Assembly: GCA_030323885.1 (NCBI GenBank)
Contig: CM059193.1
Location: 71,205,997-71,269,996 of the forward strand
Length of the DNA: 64,000 nt
Reading direction: 5' to 3'
DNA from: Branchipolynoe longqiensis
Taxonomy: Eukaryota; Annelida; Polychaeta; Phyllodocida; Polynoidae
Each line of letters begins with the position of its first letter. Within the stretch, counting starts at the first letter, position 1. The notes under the pieces were generated by a model, which saw only the letters and a list, made by a program, of their open reading frames with translations, had not been told where the DNA came from and searched no databases. Positions 1 to 10,379 of the stretch are shown piece by piece. The translations under genes were made by a program, and so were the position numbers.

Positions 1-280
1 GGTTAAGAGTTTGAATTGTGGTCAAACCAATGGCTTTCAAAATTGATACTTGTCGCTACCTTACCTGGTGATCAGAATTACTAGGATAGGGAAAAGCCTG
101 GCTAGCTCAATATCAGGATAATGTGACTGAGTGGGAAATTGTGTCGTGGTGCTGGTGGTCTGGTCTCCTAGTAGGGCAGCATTATAAAGTTGTCATCAGT
201 GCACACTGTCGCGGGTTAGTACCCGTCCTGATATGACCTTAGATGTTGCCAGGACATAAAACACAAACCAACAACAAAAC
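1..280 (+). mobile_element. tRNA-derived SINE (family A), 5'-truncated by window edge
   Basis: The body of the commonest repeat in this window, here lacking its tRNA-like head. It runs from the GTCAAACCAATGGCTT segment through AGGATAATGTGACTGAGTGG to the tail around GATGTTGCCAGGACATAAAAC. The same order of segments recurs at about 14 other places on both strands. Confidence 0.8.
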
Positions 281-697
281 ATCATGTTCATTATATTTTG
301 TAACAGCTGTATAGAGATCACTGACTTAACTGCTTGATTATGGCGGATTTCTAGGACTTGTTATTCAATGTTGAAAGATCTCCATGTCTTTGCTGATTTC
401 CACAGAAAAGTGCACCACCTCTCATAGATTTAGTACTGCCAGAAAATTGGGATGGGGGGAGGGGGGGTTACCGAAAGTCAGAATTCTGTGGTTTTTATTT
501 TTTTATTAAAGAGTTTTCTTTGTTGTGTTTGAGGCTATTTTCAGCATTGTCAATTATGGGATAATTAAAGAAATGTGTATAGACAATTTCATTTATCAGT
601 AATTCAGAGCACTCTTTTATTAATCCACGTTTTGTGTATCTTCACGTACTTATCGTCGAATTATGACAGTATATAAAAGCGCCACTTGTTATTTCAG

Positions 698-784
698 ATG
701 TGCAGAAACTACCTGTGTCTGGAATACGAAGTCGGCTTGGTTTAAGACGACATGCACGGGAGGACTCCCAGGACAAGGTGGAAG
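698..784 (+). CDS. ZC3H11A: ZC3H11A-like exon A
   Basis: Acceptor TATTTCAG before 698 and donor GAAG|GTATGT after 784; phase 1 in and out. Encodes DVQKLPVSGIRSRLG and a basic stretch. A SINE begins only about 15 bp beyond the donor. Confidence 0.7.
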
Positions 785-3700
785 GTATGTTGTGGCTACC
801 GGACGAGGTCGCGGAATCGGTAGAGCGCAGGCCTCCCTTTGTTTGTTTACCGACCCCCCCAGCACAAAAAGTATACATCAGCTATTGGGGGAGGCGCAGC
901 CCTCCCGTGTGGAATGTCGGGAGTTCAATTCCCGGTTGAGTCAAATCAATGGCTTACAAAATTTATACTTGTCGCTTCCTAGCCAGGCCCTCAGCGTTAT
1001 TGGGAGGTGGCAAGGACTGGTTGGCTCGGCGTTAGGATAATGTGACTGATTGGGATATCAGGGTATGGTACTGGTATTGGTCTCCCAGTTGAGCAGTACT
1101 ATAAAGTTGTCATTAGTGTGCACTGTCACAAGTCGATACCCGTCATGATATGACCTTAGATGTTGCTATGATGTAAGACAACAAAAAACAACATAATTAT
1201 GTTCATGCTGGTATCACATTATCTTTGCAGATAGTGAATCGTCTGGGTCTTCTTATCTCCGGGACCGCACTGGCGTTGTTAAGGAGATCACCTTGGATAC
1301 TGGTCGGAAAGCTGAACCTGGTGAGTAGTTAATTCACACACTCGGACAAAGTGAGAAAGAAAGAACATGATTTAATGGTGTTTATTTAATAACAAAAATG
1401 AATCATAAGCGATAAGCAGTTGAGCAGTAATGAGTTCATGAAGTCCGAGGACCGAGCAGTCAAGAGCAGTTCAGTGATGGAGGGTTGCAGATATGTAGAG
1501 TTCAGTTCGGCGATGATGAAGCGTCAAGCCTTATCTGGGCCCGTATGCATGATGCAGTGTTAGCTTACACTCGGTGTGTTTGCGCTAACACCGCTCCTTG
1601 CATACTGAGTTTTCGCCGCTAACCTAGAAATCCCCGTCAAAACCAGTTTTGGCTCGCTAACACCACGTCATGCATATGGGCCCAGGAGACTATCCGACCG
1701 GCGCTCAGACACCCGAGTAGTGGGTGGGTGGGTGGGTGGGTGGGTGATCGAAGTGGTCAGAGCAGCAGCCAGCGGAGAAGTGACGAGGCAAGGGTTTGAC
1801 GGTTCAGCACGTCGACTAAAATAGATCAGCGCCTCGTGTGCAAATTAGCCATGTTAGCCTGCAGCCAACATGCATGATGGCATGATTTGAAAGCATAACA
1901 TTGTCAGAGCCAAACTAGATTTGATTCTCCATATAACTTAGACACTGGTGCACTTATTAAGTACTTGTTGCTGCCTAGAAGGGGATGCTAAGTCAATTTA
2001 ATAGAACATTTTTACCGCTGAAGCATATGGGGGTGAACATTAATTTAGCATGTTTTTCCTTCAAATAGCTCCAAAGTTAGCGATTTATAAAACTACTAAA
2101 GTAACTTCGAACTTAAGTAGGGTAGATTATAATGATCAACCTTAAAAAAAATGCAAGAAACTAAAAAATAATCGGACACAATTTTAACTGCAGAGTGATT
2201 TGGGTGATGACACCAGACAATTAGGAACATGTTATTTTGTTTAGAGGGAGACTTGGAATTTGGACCAAAAGACCCCTCTCAGCTTCGTCTTTTAAAAATA
2301 AATTTGCCTTCAAAATAGCGCTAACAAATTAGCTAACTTTCTTTTTAACTCAGGTAATATTTGTCAGTTATCACAAAAATAAGCCTTGTTGGTAGTGGGA
2401 ACGAAATAAGGTTTTTAGTCAATTGGTTGTTGCAACATCACAGGTATTTCCATCAAGGGTTTCCATTGAACTTGAAATTACTCAATTTTAATAGTTTATG
2501 TAACATTAATGAGAGAAGAGTACAAAATAAGCCTTGTGAATGAATTAGTTATCGCAGCACTATAGACATTTCCATCATGGCTTTATATTGAACTCCAAGT
2601 CATCGCTTCCAATTAGCAATCCTTTTATAGCTTTTACAATGTTCATGAGAAGAGAGTACAAAATATGCCTTGTTAATGTTAGTGAATTAGTTATCGCAGC
2701 ATTGTGCATGTTATACGTAACATGGGTAATTTACGGGGTGGAGACCTCCCCCCGCCGTTACATAATCCGCCAGAAGTGGCGTGCCCTGGACCGAGTTCCC
2801 AACGACCCGACGCCCTCCTCTCACACTATATACTGGATTAGCTGGATTAACTCCACCGGCTGCCCCTAGCGGCATCCGACCTGACCTGACCGTTTCGAAT
2901 TTCCCTCCAAATTGATCACGGGGTCCCTCCCCACCGATCTCAAGTAACAACTCCCACAGCTCCGGTCAGAGAAGCACCTAACTTCGTCCCACCCACCCAC
3001 ACCGCTGATTAAGTGGCTAGCCGGTGGGGTTCAGGGGTCAGGTCCCGCCCTCTTGTGACCTGTGAATAAGGACACTATCATTGAACCTGACTTATGTAGA
3101 CATGTACATAGTGATTGAATTCTAACCTTCCTGAATTAAAAGATAATTAACCACTATTCACCTCATGACTCAAAATATGCCTTCTTAGTGAATTGTTTAC
3201 TGCAACACTGCAGACACTTCTATGAAAGCTTTCCCTGTCTCCCTCCAGGGTTGAAGTCGAGTAGCAGGTTGAGCGAACACGCAAATAATATGATGCGCTC
3301 CAATATCCAATCTCGCCTCGGTCAGATGGCGACCACATCTAGTGACAGAGCCGGTATGTTATCCTTCACCTGTATTAGCTCTTAAGACAATACCATTGCA
3401 CAACCTTATAATCATAGCAGAGTAATAAGTTATGTAACCTACAAATCATAGAGGAATATGTTACATAACTTAATAATCAAAGCTGCTTCTTGTGCTGCCA
3501 ACATTGAAATATATTACGGTAATATATCTGAATGCCTTTCATCACCCAATGTGTATGGTGAGCACTGAGACTGATATATTTTAGTTTTGGCTTAGTTCAT
3601 GCCTCTAAAGGGTGTACTAAAGGGGTGTAATTTAATGTTGGGTTTGTACCGTTCCTTGTTAACTTGGAATGGCTCCGATGTAAAAATATATTTTAGTTTT

Positions 3701-6700
3701 TGGCTTAGTTCATGACTCTAAAGGGTGTACTAAAGGGGTGTAATTTAATGTTGGGTTTGTACCGTTCCTTGTTAACTTGGAATGGCTCCGATGTAAAAAT
3801 ATATTTTAGTTTTTGGCTTAGTTCATGTCTCTAAAGGGTGTACTAAAGGGGTGTAATTTAATGTTGGGTTTGTACCGTTCCTTCTTAACTTGGAATGGCT
3901 TTTCCTTGCCATAAAAATAGCAAGAACAACACCAAAAAGAAAGAAACTACAATGAGTTGACATGACTGATTAATGAGCACAACTGGAAGTTACTCGGAAG
4001 ATATTGCGATATAGCTTTTAATGTGAAATAATCAAAGTAAAGTAACTTAAAGTAAACTTATACTGATGTTTAAAAAATATGGTTTTTCTTTGTTTTTACA
4101 GATACACCGCCAAAGGACGATGGTGGTGCTCTGTCTATTAAAACCTGGGATGAGATGCGCAGAGAACGGAGAGGGACAAAGTCTAAGACATCTTCAGGCA
4201 GAGACCCGCTGCGCTCCCGTGTTAGCAGCCAACGGCAACGCGGCACCAAGCAGGAGCAGCGGATATACAGGCCACCAGCAGCAAAATCAGGCAAGTCTAC
4301 ATGTACTGGCATCCTTAGTGGATGTAAATAAAACTAGAAATGTGCACACACGAAAATAAATATAAGCCACCAGCAGCAAAATCAGGCAAGTCTATGTGTA
4401 CCGGCATTCTTAGTGGATGTAAATAAAACTAGAAATGTGCACACATGAAAATAAATATAAGCCACTGGCAGCAAAATCAGGCAAGTCTACGTGTACCGGC
4501 ATTCTTAGTGGATGTAAACAAAACTAGAAATGTGCACATATGATAATAAATAAATATAAGCCACAGACAGCAAAATGAGGCAAGTCTACGTGTACCTGCA
4601 TTCTTAGTGGATGTAAACAAAACTAGAAATGTGCACACACGAAAAAAAGTAAATATGAGCTACACACACCCTACTGACTTTGACGGTGTGTTAACATACA
4701 CATTTCTTACTTTGCTGGTGTAATAACACATACTTCTGTCTTTGCTTGTGTAATAACACACTTCTTACTTTGCTTGTGTAATAACACACACACTTCTGTC
4801 TTTGCTTGTGTAATAACACACACACACTTCTTACTTTGCTGGTGTAATAACACACATTTCTTACTTTGCTGGTGTAATAACACACACACTTCTTACTTTG
4901 CTGGTGTAATAACACACACACTTCTTACTTTGCTGGTTTATTGACACACTTCTTACTTTGCTGGTGTAATAACACACACTTCTTACTTTGCTGGTGTAAT
5001 AACACACACACTTCTTACTTTGCTGGTGTAATAACACACACACTTCTTACTTTGCTGGTGTAATAACACACATCCTACTGTCTTTGCTGGTTTATTAACA
5101 CATACACTTCTGACTTTGCTGGTGTAATAACACTACTGTCTTTGCTGGTTTATTAACACATACACTTCTGACTTTGCTGGTGTAATAACACACATCCTAC
5201 TGTCTTTGCTGGTTTATTAACACACACTTCTTATTTTGCGGGTGTAATAACACACACGCTACTGTCTTTGCTGCTGTAATAATACCAACATTACTTTTCA
5301 GATGAAGTCATTAGGTCTGTCCGCGTTGAGCCCGTTGTAAAAGCACGAGCAGCAGCACCTGTAGCTGATACCGAAGATGAGGTGCCCTCAAGTAGCACGC
5401 ATAAGGTAAGCAGTACATTCCACCACCGACCCACACCAGACTGGATGGGCGAATAAGTTGAGCATCCATTTCCGCTTCATGGGCTCGAACCCTGATCGAG
5501 TCAAACCAATGACTTAAAAATTGATACTTCTCGCTTCCTAACGAGGCGCTCGGCATTATTAGGATAGGGCAAGGACTGGTTGGCTCAGTGTCAGGATAAT
5601 GTGACTGAGTGTGATATCAGGTCATGGTGCTGGCAGCTGATCTCCCTGTGGGGCAGCACTATAAAATCACCATGAGTGCGCACTGTTACAAGTCAGTACG
5701 CGTCCTGATATAACCTTGGATGTTGCTAGGACGTAAAACAACAGACAAACCAACAACCCGCCCTCTGATGGCAGGGGCAAGAACTAATATTGCGGGTAAC
5801 AGCTCAGTGCAGCATGCTCTGTGTAAAAGCTCTCAGAAGATGTCCTCCACCAACCCGCCCTCTGATGGCAGTGGCAAGAACTAATGTCGGTAGCAGCTCC
5901 GCGTGCATCATGAGCTCCGTGTGCTTCCTTCCACAGCGCTCGGCGGCGTGGGGCGTGAAGACCTTCTCCGAGATCATGGTGGAGAAGCGGCAGCGGCACC
6001 TGCGGGTCAAGGCCGAGGGGTCGAGGCGCCGGCCCGCCGGATACGACGAGGTTCCCGACGACGAGGTGCCTGTGGTGGGGCGCCACAGGCGCCGGCCGGG
6101 CTCCGCCGCCTACAGGCCCGACCACAAGCGCGCCTTCTCGCCGGTCAGTTTCCCCGCCCACCGCCAGGGGCGCCCCGCCGTCGACAGCGAGCCGCAGCCG
6201 AAGAAGACGCGCGGCTTCGTGCCGATCATCTTTGGGGACACGAGCGAGGGCCCCAAGCTAGCCGCGCCCAAGTGCACCTTGTCCCGGGACGGGGACGGTG
6301 GGGCCAGGAAGGGCGTGTCGCCCCTCACTGTGGACGGGTTCGGGGAGGTGTCCTCGGTTACCAGCTCTACAGGTATGGTTCTGACTTGTTTACTGCTGCA
6401 CTTGGTGGGTGGGTCTTTTTACATTTTTTATTCGGCTTCAGTCCATTTGAAATCACTCTACTCGGTCTATCTATTACTTATATATTTACTGCTGTGCTTG
6501 TGGGTTGTTTATTCGGCTTTAGTCCATTTGAAATCACTCCGCTCGTCCACTCGGACTTTTATATATTTAAAATTGTGTCTTTCTATTATCATGTTTCACA
6601 AACCATACCATAACTTTACCTATCAATTTTATGACTGGTTTTTAAAGCAAATAACTAAAAAAATTATAATTGAGCAAAATTCATCCAGTGATTTAAGATA

Positions 6701-8864
6701 CAGTCGTTCCTGTCTTCAACAGACAACGCTATATCTAGACCCATGTTGTCCTGACATAGCAAGTGTCCTGTCAACCAAGTGGCAGTCAAAGGAGACAAAT
6801 CACAGTTCATGCATTGACAAATATTCCCCACATGGCAGGGCTTTAGCGATGACCGAGTCGCTGAAGACAATTTCTACTGTAATCAAGGATGAAAGATTTC
6901 CGCGGTTATGCGGATTTCTGGGATTTTTCAATTCTGAAGCACCATCAACGTATACTACTATGTGGTGCGGACGCCGCAGCACTATCAGCATCTAATACTA
7001 ATAAATGCTCCAAACACTAAAAGTAATACATGCTTCAAACGCGCAGTACTATCGGCGTATACCAATATATATGAAACCCTACTTCCGGAAATTTTCCGCG
7101 ATTCCCTGACAATGCTAATGCTATGGAAGAATATTTGTATTTGCGCTTTTTTTCCCGGAGACGACTTTCATCACTGTGTAATACTACGCTCTTTCAGATG
7201 ACCCAGAAATTCACATGCCCAGCAAAAAACTGACACTAGTCATGGGTCGACACAACGCCGTTGCCGCGCAGCAACTACAGTCGCCTCCCATTAAATCTCC
7301 AGCCGGCCGGGCGCTCTCTGCCAAGGCCTCGGCCGCCATGCCACGGTTCATTACGTCACCAATGACGTCATGGAGCGGGAGCAAGACGCTGACGCCGCCG
7401 TCGTCCTCTCCGTCGAGCAGGCGGTCAAGTACAGCAGAGGATAGGCGAATGTCCTTCAGCAAGTAAGTTGGGATTTAAACCAAAAAAAATTGGATTCCTC
7501 GAATTGTTCATGTTAACGTTAACATGGTTAATTCTCGGCGGGGTAGGGTGTTGTATGGATACCAGCTCCTACGAATACGTTTGGCGCCACCTACACTTTC
7601 TGCTACGAACTAACCGGTCAACACTCGACTCTATGGGTGTAATCGATTAATCAACTCGGGTCACCCGAGCCACTTTTTGGCACATGCGCACATCCTACAG
7701 ACTCGGGTCGAATAATCGAAGGCGCTTCTCCACGCTCGGGGTGGAAAAAATGGTGTCTAATCCCAAACTCTTTTTTTTAAATAAACGATATAACCACAGC
7801 AAAATAGGATTTAAAGTATTTTTTGATTGGATAGTTTAGTTATATTTCCATTTAATTAATCTGTGTTATTACCAAAAAAAAACATGTAGGACTGGTACTG
7901 GTAGCTGTTTTCCTGCAGGATGGTACCAGCACAAATGTGAAGTCATCATTCCTAGCCAACCCCAGCCAAGAGGTGGGTTACTGGGGTTGGGCCTTTTTGC
8001 ACACATCACTTGTTGGCGGTGTTCGATTTGAAATTCTAGCAACTCGGGTGACCTGAGTCGCCTGGGTCATGTTAATCGATTGCGCCCTATGCGACACGGC
8101 TGCCACCTTGCCTTAACCCCTTTCCACCATGACATCCACTATCACCGCCACGATTAACGGTCAGTCGCTGATTCAACCTGGATGCGCGCAGTCACTCGAT
8201 CTGCAGTTTTGCTGCCACCCACCCTTCAACTACAAAAAGACAGTTGTAAAGATCAGTCAGTGGGTAGGGTTAAGCGCCCGAGTGTCCTATTGTCAACTTG
8301 TTTCATTGAATAAAATGCAAATATACTACTCCCTGTCTCGTGAATTATGTGTCCTTTGTAACCCGGTTCGGGCGTGTTCTGGAAAACCCTTGAAAGTTTA
8401 GGAAATTAAAAATGTTTTCCGACCCTTGGAAATATTTGAAAATTGAACCTTGAAAACATGTTGTCTTTGGAATTACCCATGTTGTGCAACAAACTTTTTT
8501 TCCACTCCTTTAAAAAAAAAAAATCTCACATCACGAAACTGGGTGCAGCCTATATTTGTTATTTTCCCTGAATGATAAGTTTGTGGAACAAACTCAAACG
8601 TTAACCACCAAAATAGGGCCCAATGTTTGATGGAATTGCACTCTGTAAATTGGAAAATAGCCGTTTGACCTCATCATGTAGCCATTTCACCGTTCAAATA
8701 TAACTATCTGACCTTGACTGTCACTATTCAGAATGGACCCCGATGACAGTCTCCTGAATGACGTGGACGCTCTTCTAAATGACGGTGATGACTTTGAGGT
8801 GCAGAACTATGACGATATCTGTGAAGACGCGCTTCTGAACGAAATGGAAGAGCTGCTCGCATGA
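698..8864 (+). CDS. ZC3H11A: ZC3H11A-like gene, 3' seven coding exons (partial)
   Basis: Coding exons 698-784, 1231-1320, 4102-4290, 5302-5405, 5937-6372, 7198-7462 and 8732-8864. All junction phases agree (1,1,1,0,1,2), and the joined reading frame gives 434 residues with a split Asp codon at the first acceptor, so at least one exon lies upstream of the window. The family acts in nuclear mRNA export with TREX components. Visible family traits are Ser/Arg and basic low-complexity sequence, two short 'VKTxxE..xEK' helices (IKTWDEMRRERRG in exon 3; VKTFSEIMVEKRQR in exon 5), an SRLG box, and an acidic C-terminus where DDFE precedes a Leu/Glu-rich end (EDALLNEMEELLA). Vertebrate ZC3H11A ends in the same way. 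The N-terminal CCCH fingers that define the family would be upstream and are not seen, so the assignment rests on the linker helices and C-terminus. Introns are full of repeats. Confidence 0.72.
799..1195 (+). mobile_element. SINE family A, nearly full length
   Basis: A tRNA-like head (GGAATCGGTAGAGCGCAGGC, then a B-box-like GTTCAATTCCC) is followed by the standard body and tail. The head is interrupted near 838-905 by extra sequence containing a short inverted CCTCCC/GGGAGG pair, possibly a local duplication. It lies in the intron directly after exon A. Confidence 0.8.
1231..1320 (+). CDS. ZC3H11A: ZC3H11A-like exon B
   Basis: Acceptor ATCTTTGCAG, donor CCTG|GTGAGT, 90 nt, phase 1 at both ends. 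Encodes a Ser-rich then mixed-charge segment (DSESSGSSYLRDRTGVVKEI). Confidence 0.7.
1331..1870 (-). mobile_element. LTR-like terminal repeat, solo copy
   Basis: Read on the minus strand it begins TGTTGGCTGCAGGCTAACAT and ends near CCGAGTGTGTGAATT. The copy at 49555-49930 has the same two ends and internal blocks in the same order, and related ends flank the YR retroelement at 14.5-21.8 kb. It starts 10 bp after the exon B splice donor. A (GGGT)n run sits at 1722-1745. Confidence 0.6.
1890..2165. mobile_element. MITE family 1, degraded copy
   Basis: Internal sequence of the GTTGCATAGTCCGATG family (AAACTAGATTTGATTCT, ATAACTTAGACACTGGTGCA, TTCAAATAGCTCCAAAGTTAG), but the terminal inverted repeats are missing or decayed. 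Confidence 0.6.
2350..3580. other. Intronic sequence with degenerate duplications
   Basis: Segments containing GCCTTGTTAATG...GAATTAGTTATCGCAGCA recur in diverged form near 2385, 2520, 2665 and 3175, suggesting an old tandem repeat of about 150-180 bp. A GC-richer block at about 2740-3060 interrupts it. No coding exon is recognised. Confidence 0.4.
3580..3905 (+). repeat. Tandem repeat, about 117-bp unit, three copies
   Basis: Three near-identical units, each containing TTTGGCTTAGTTCATG, CTCTAAAGGGTGTACTAAAG and TTGTACCGTTCCTT. It lies in the intron before exon C of the ZC3H11A-like gene. Confidence 0.9.
4102..4290 (+). CDS. ZC3H11A: ZC3H11A-like exon C, with GC splice donor
   Basis: Acceptor TTTTTACAG before 4102. 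The 189-nt exon encodes the IKTWDEMRRERRG helix and a Ser/Arg/Gln-rich tail ending PPAAKSG across the junction. The only in-phase donor is ATCAG|GCAAGT, a GC-AG intron with an otherwise perfect consensus. Phase 1 in and out. Confidence 0.7.
4265..4660 (+). repeat. Tandem repeat (about 95-100 bp, four copies) spanning a splice donor
   Basis: The unit begins inside exon C (GCCACCAGCAGCAAAATCAG), includes the GC donor and runs on through GTGGATGTAAATAAAACTAG and AATGTGCACACACGAAAA. Copies begin near 4270, 4364, 4459 and 4559; the first three keep GCAAAATCAGGCAAGTCTA. Confidence 0.85.
4690..5292 (+). repeat. Minisatellite, about 28-35-bp unit
   Basis: About 18 units of ACTTCTTACTTTGCTGGTG plus TAATAACACACAC, with variants TACTGTCTTTGCTGG and GGTTTATTAACACA. 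It fills the intron up to the polypyrimidine tract of exon D, so the last unit lies within about 20 bp of the acceptor. Confidence 0.93.
5302..5405 (+). CDS. ZC3H11A: ZC3H11A-like exon D
   Basis: Acceptor TTACTTTTCAG, donor CATAAG|GTAAGC, phase 1 in and phase 0 out. Encodes DEVIRSVRVEPVVKARAAAP and an acidic end. Confidence 0.7.
5434..5757 (+). mobile_element. SINE family A, full length
   Basis: Head with GGGCTCGAACCCTGATCGAG (B-box-like), the complete body and an ACGTAAAACAACAGACAAAC tail. It starts about 30 bp after the exon D donor. Confidence 0.85.
5750..5900 (+). repeat. Direct repeat of about 100 bp (two copies)
   Basis: The segment CAACCCGCCCTCTGATGGCA...AAGAACTAATRT occurs at 5754 and again at 5851, and once more at about 37828-37862. 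It is therefore a dispersed repeat, tandemly duplicated here just upstream of exon E. Confidence 0.75.
5937..6372 (+). CDS. ZC3H11A: ZC3H11A-like exon E (largest)
   Basis: Acceptor CTTCCTTCCACAG, donor CTACAG|GTATGG, 436 nt, phase 0 in and 1 out. Encodes WGVKTFSEIMVEKRQRHLRV, then a basic Arg/Pro-rich region with PKKTR, and a Ser/Thr-rich end. It is strikingly GC-rich compared with the flanking introns, as expected of coding sequence. The open frame continues to 6995, but the repetitive AT-rich extension is intron. Confidence 0.75.
6884..7176 (+). mobile_element. MITE family 2 with 6-bp target duplication
   Basis: Terminal inverted repeats CAAGGATGAAAG / CTTTCATCACTG (consensus CAGGGATGAAAG). 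Flanked by direct TGTAAT at 6878-6883 and 7177-7182. Its right end lies 21 bp before exon F, so the branch-point region of that intron probably lies in the element. Confidence 0.85.
7198..7462 (+). CDS. ZC3H11A: ZC3H11A-like exon F
   Basis: Acceptor GCTCTTTCAG, donor AGCAA|GTAAGT, phase 1 in and 2 out. Encodes a Ser/Pro/Ala-rich region ending RRSSTAEDRRMSFSK, comparable in position with the Ser-rich stretch before the acidic end of vertebrate ZC3H11A. Confidence 0.72.
7632..8090 (+). mobile_element. MITE family 4, full length
   Basis: Ends GGGTGTAATCGATTAATC and GTTAATCGATTGCGCCC form inverted repeats. A second inverted motif ACTCGGGTCACCCGAG / CTCGGGTGACCTGAG lies just inside. Other copies are at 11464, 19030 and 21113. 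It lies in the last intron of the ZC3H11A-like gene. Confidence 0.8.
8732..8864 (+). CDS. ZC3H11A: ZC3H11A-like terminal coding exon
   Basis: Acceptor CACTATTCAG, phase 2 completed by the first base. It encodes a Met-Asp-Pro-Asp start then a very acidic, leucine-spaced C-terminus ending MEELLA and TGA (a second TGA follows at once). It matches the acidic Leu/Glu C-terminus of the family. Confidence 0.75.
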
Positions 8865-9145
8865 TGACAGCCGGGGAGCAGTGGAAGTGGCGTTGGGAGT
8901 TGGTAATAGCTGCTGTTTGACCGTGTACATGGTTGGTCCACTGTAGATCATAGCCTGCACCGGAAGCGTTAAATTGGGTTCAAGTGAAGGGGCATGCATT
9001 CAGTATCCTACATATGGGGACAATCCAGTGTAGATCATAATCTGCGAATACGGAACTGTTAAATTGTGGGGGGGGAGGAAAGTTTGTTTTATTTAACGAA
9101 GCCTCTAGAGCACATTAAATTTTATCATCGACTATTGGATCTCAA

Positions 9146-9330
9146 ACATATGGTCATTTAACATCTTAATTCGGAGGAAACCCGCTGCCACCACATATGT
9201 TACTCTTTCCAATAAGCAGCAAGAGGTCTTTTATATGCACTTTCCCACAGACAACAGCACATACCAGCCTTTGATGAACCAGTTGTTGACCACTGGTTTG
9301 TTCATTTGGGTGCAAGTGAAGGAGCATGCG
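9146..9330 (+). repeat. Dispersed repeat fragment seen in many marine invertebrates
   Basis: Contains GGAAACCCGCTGCCACC, GGTCTTTTATATGCACTTTC and CCCACAGACAACAGCACATA followed by CAGCCTTTGATGAACCAG. From memory, very similar text is common in molluscan and brachiopod genomes; I cannot check this here. It would lie in the 3' UTR region of the upstream gene. Confidence 0.5.
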
Positions 9331-9857
9331 TGCAGTATCATACATAGCACATAGAGAATCACCCGCTCTCACTCCACATTGTGTGCATGTTAATTACTCT
9401 CTCTTGTTTAATTCATAGAATATACGTCAGCTAATATTGACTGGCATGCTTGTGGTTTATAATGAGCTGCGTAAGAATTGTATTAATATATATGTGTATA
9501 TGTATGGCCATAGTAAAAAAAAATAAGCGGTACTTTCCATTCGATCACCTTAAAATATATAGTTTGAAAAATAATTAAAATAAACCCGCAAAAGTAGTCA
9601 CCCACTATGGTGGCAGCATCGAAGGATCCGTTATTTAAAAGGATATGTTTGTGTTGAATATGCTCACTTAAAAAAAAATCTAAAATGTGTTTTATTCATC
9701 GAATAATATCTCTTGTCAGCGCCAGAACACTGGTCTTCAAGCCGCACAGTACAATTCCTTGATACATAAATGTAATAGTAATTGCATGCAAATCCTGTTT
9801 GATACTGAAAGTATGAAATATCAGCTATAGTGGTAACTGTGTGTACAATTCCAGTTC

Positions 9858-9863
9858 AATAAA
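9858..9863 (+). terminator. Candidate polyadenylation signal of ZC3H11A-like gene
   Basis: AATAAA about 1.0 kb after the stop codon. It is the first clear canonical signal I see downstream, but 3' UTR extent cannot be proved from sequence. Confidence 0.35.
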
Positions 9864-9949
9864 AGTATGCATTTGGTGAATATGCATATGGTATTGCATG
9901 GTTCTAGAATTTTGAATTTGAATGCCAGGAGTGGACAAATACATGACTA

Positions 9950-10370
9950 CTGGTTATAATGATGAATTCTAGGTGTGGACAAATATATCAGTGATGATTA
10001 TGATGATGGATGCTAGGTGTGGACAAATATATCACAGTGATGATTATGAAGATGGATGCTAGGTGTGGACAAATATATCACGGTGATGGTTATGATGATG
10101 GATGCTAGGTGTGGACAAATATATCACTGCTGATTATGATGATGGATGCTAGGTGTGGACAAATATCACAGTGATGATTATAATGATCGATGCTAGGTGT
10201 GAACAAATATCACAGTGATGATTATAATGATCGATGCTAGGTGTGGACAAATATCAGTGATGATTATAATGATCGATGCTAGGTGTGGACAAATATATTA
10301 CAGTGATGATTATAGTGATGGATGCTAGGTGTGGACAAATATATCACAATGATAATGATGATAATCTAGT
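9950..10370 (+). repeat. Minisatellite, about 45-bp unit, nine copies
   Basis: Unit: GATGCTAGGTGTGGACAAAT then ATATCACAGTGATGATTATG. Copies start near 9966, 10009, 10055, 10102, 10146, 10187, 10230, 10275 and 10321. Confidence 0.92.
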
Positions 10371-10379
10371 GTGATGGAC

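Noticed and set aside
4691..5043. Cys/Tyr/Leu-repeat frames on the minus strand
   Set aside because: Translation of the TTTGCTGGTGTAATAACACA minisatellite.
6373..6995. Extension of exon E into a 401-codon frame
   Set aside because: A good donor (ACAG|GTATGG) ends the exon; the remainder is AT-rich, hydrophobic by chance and runs into a MITE.
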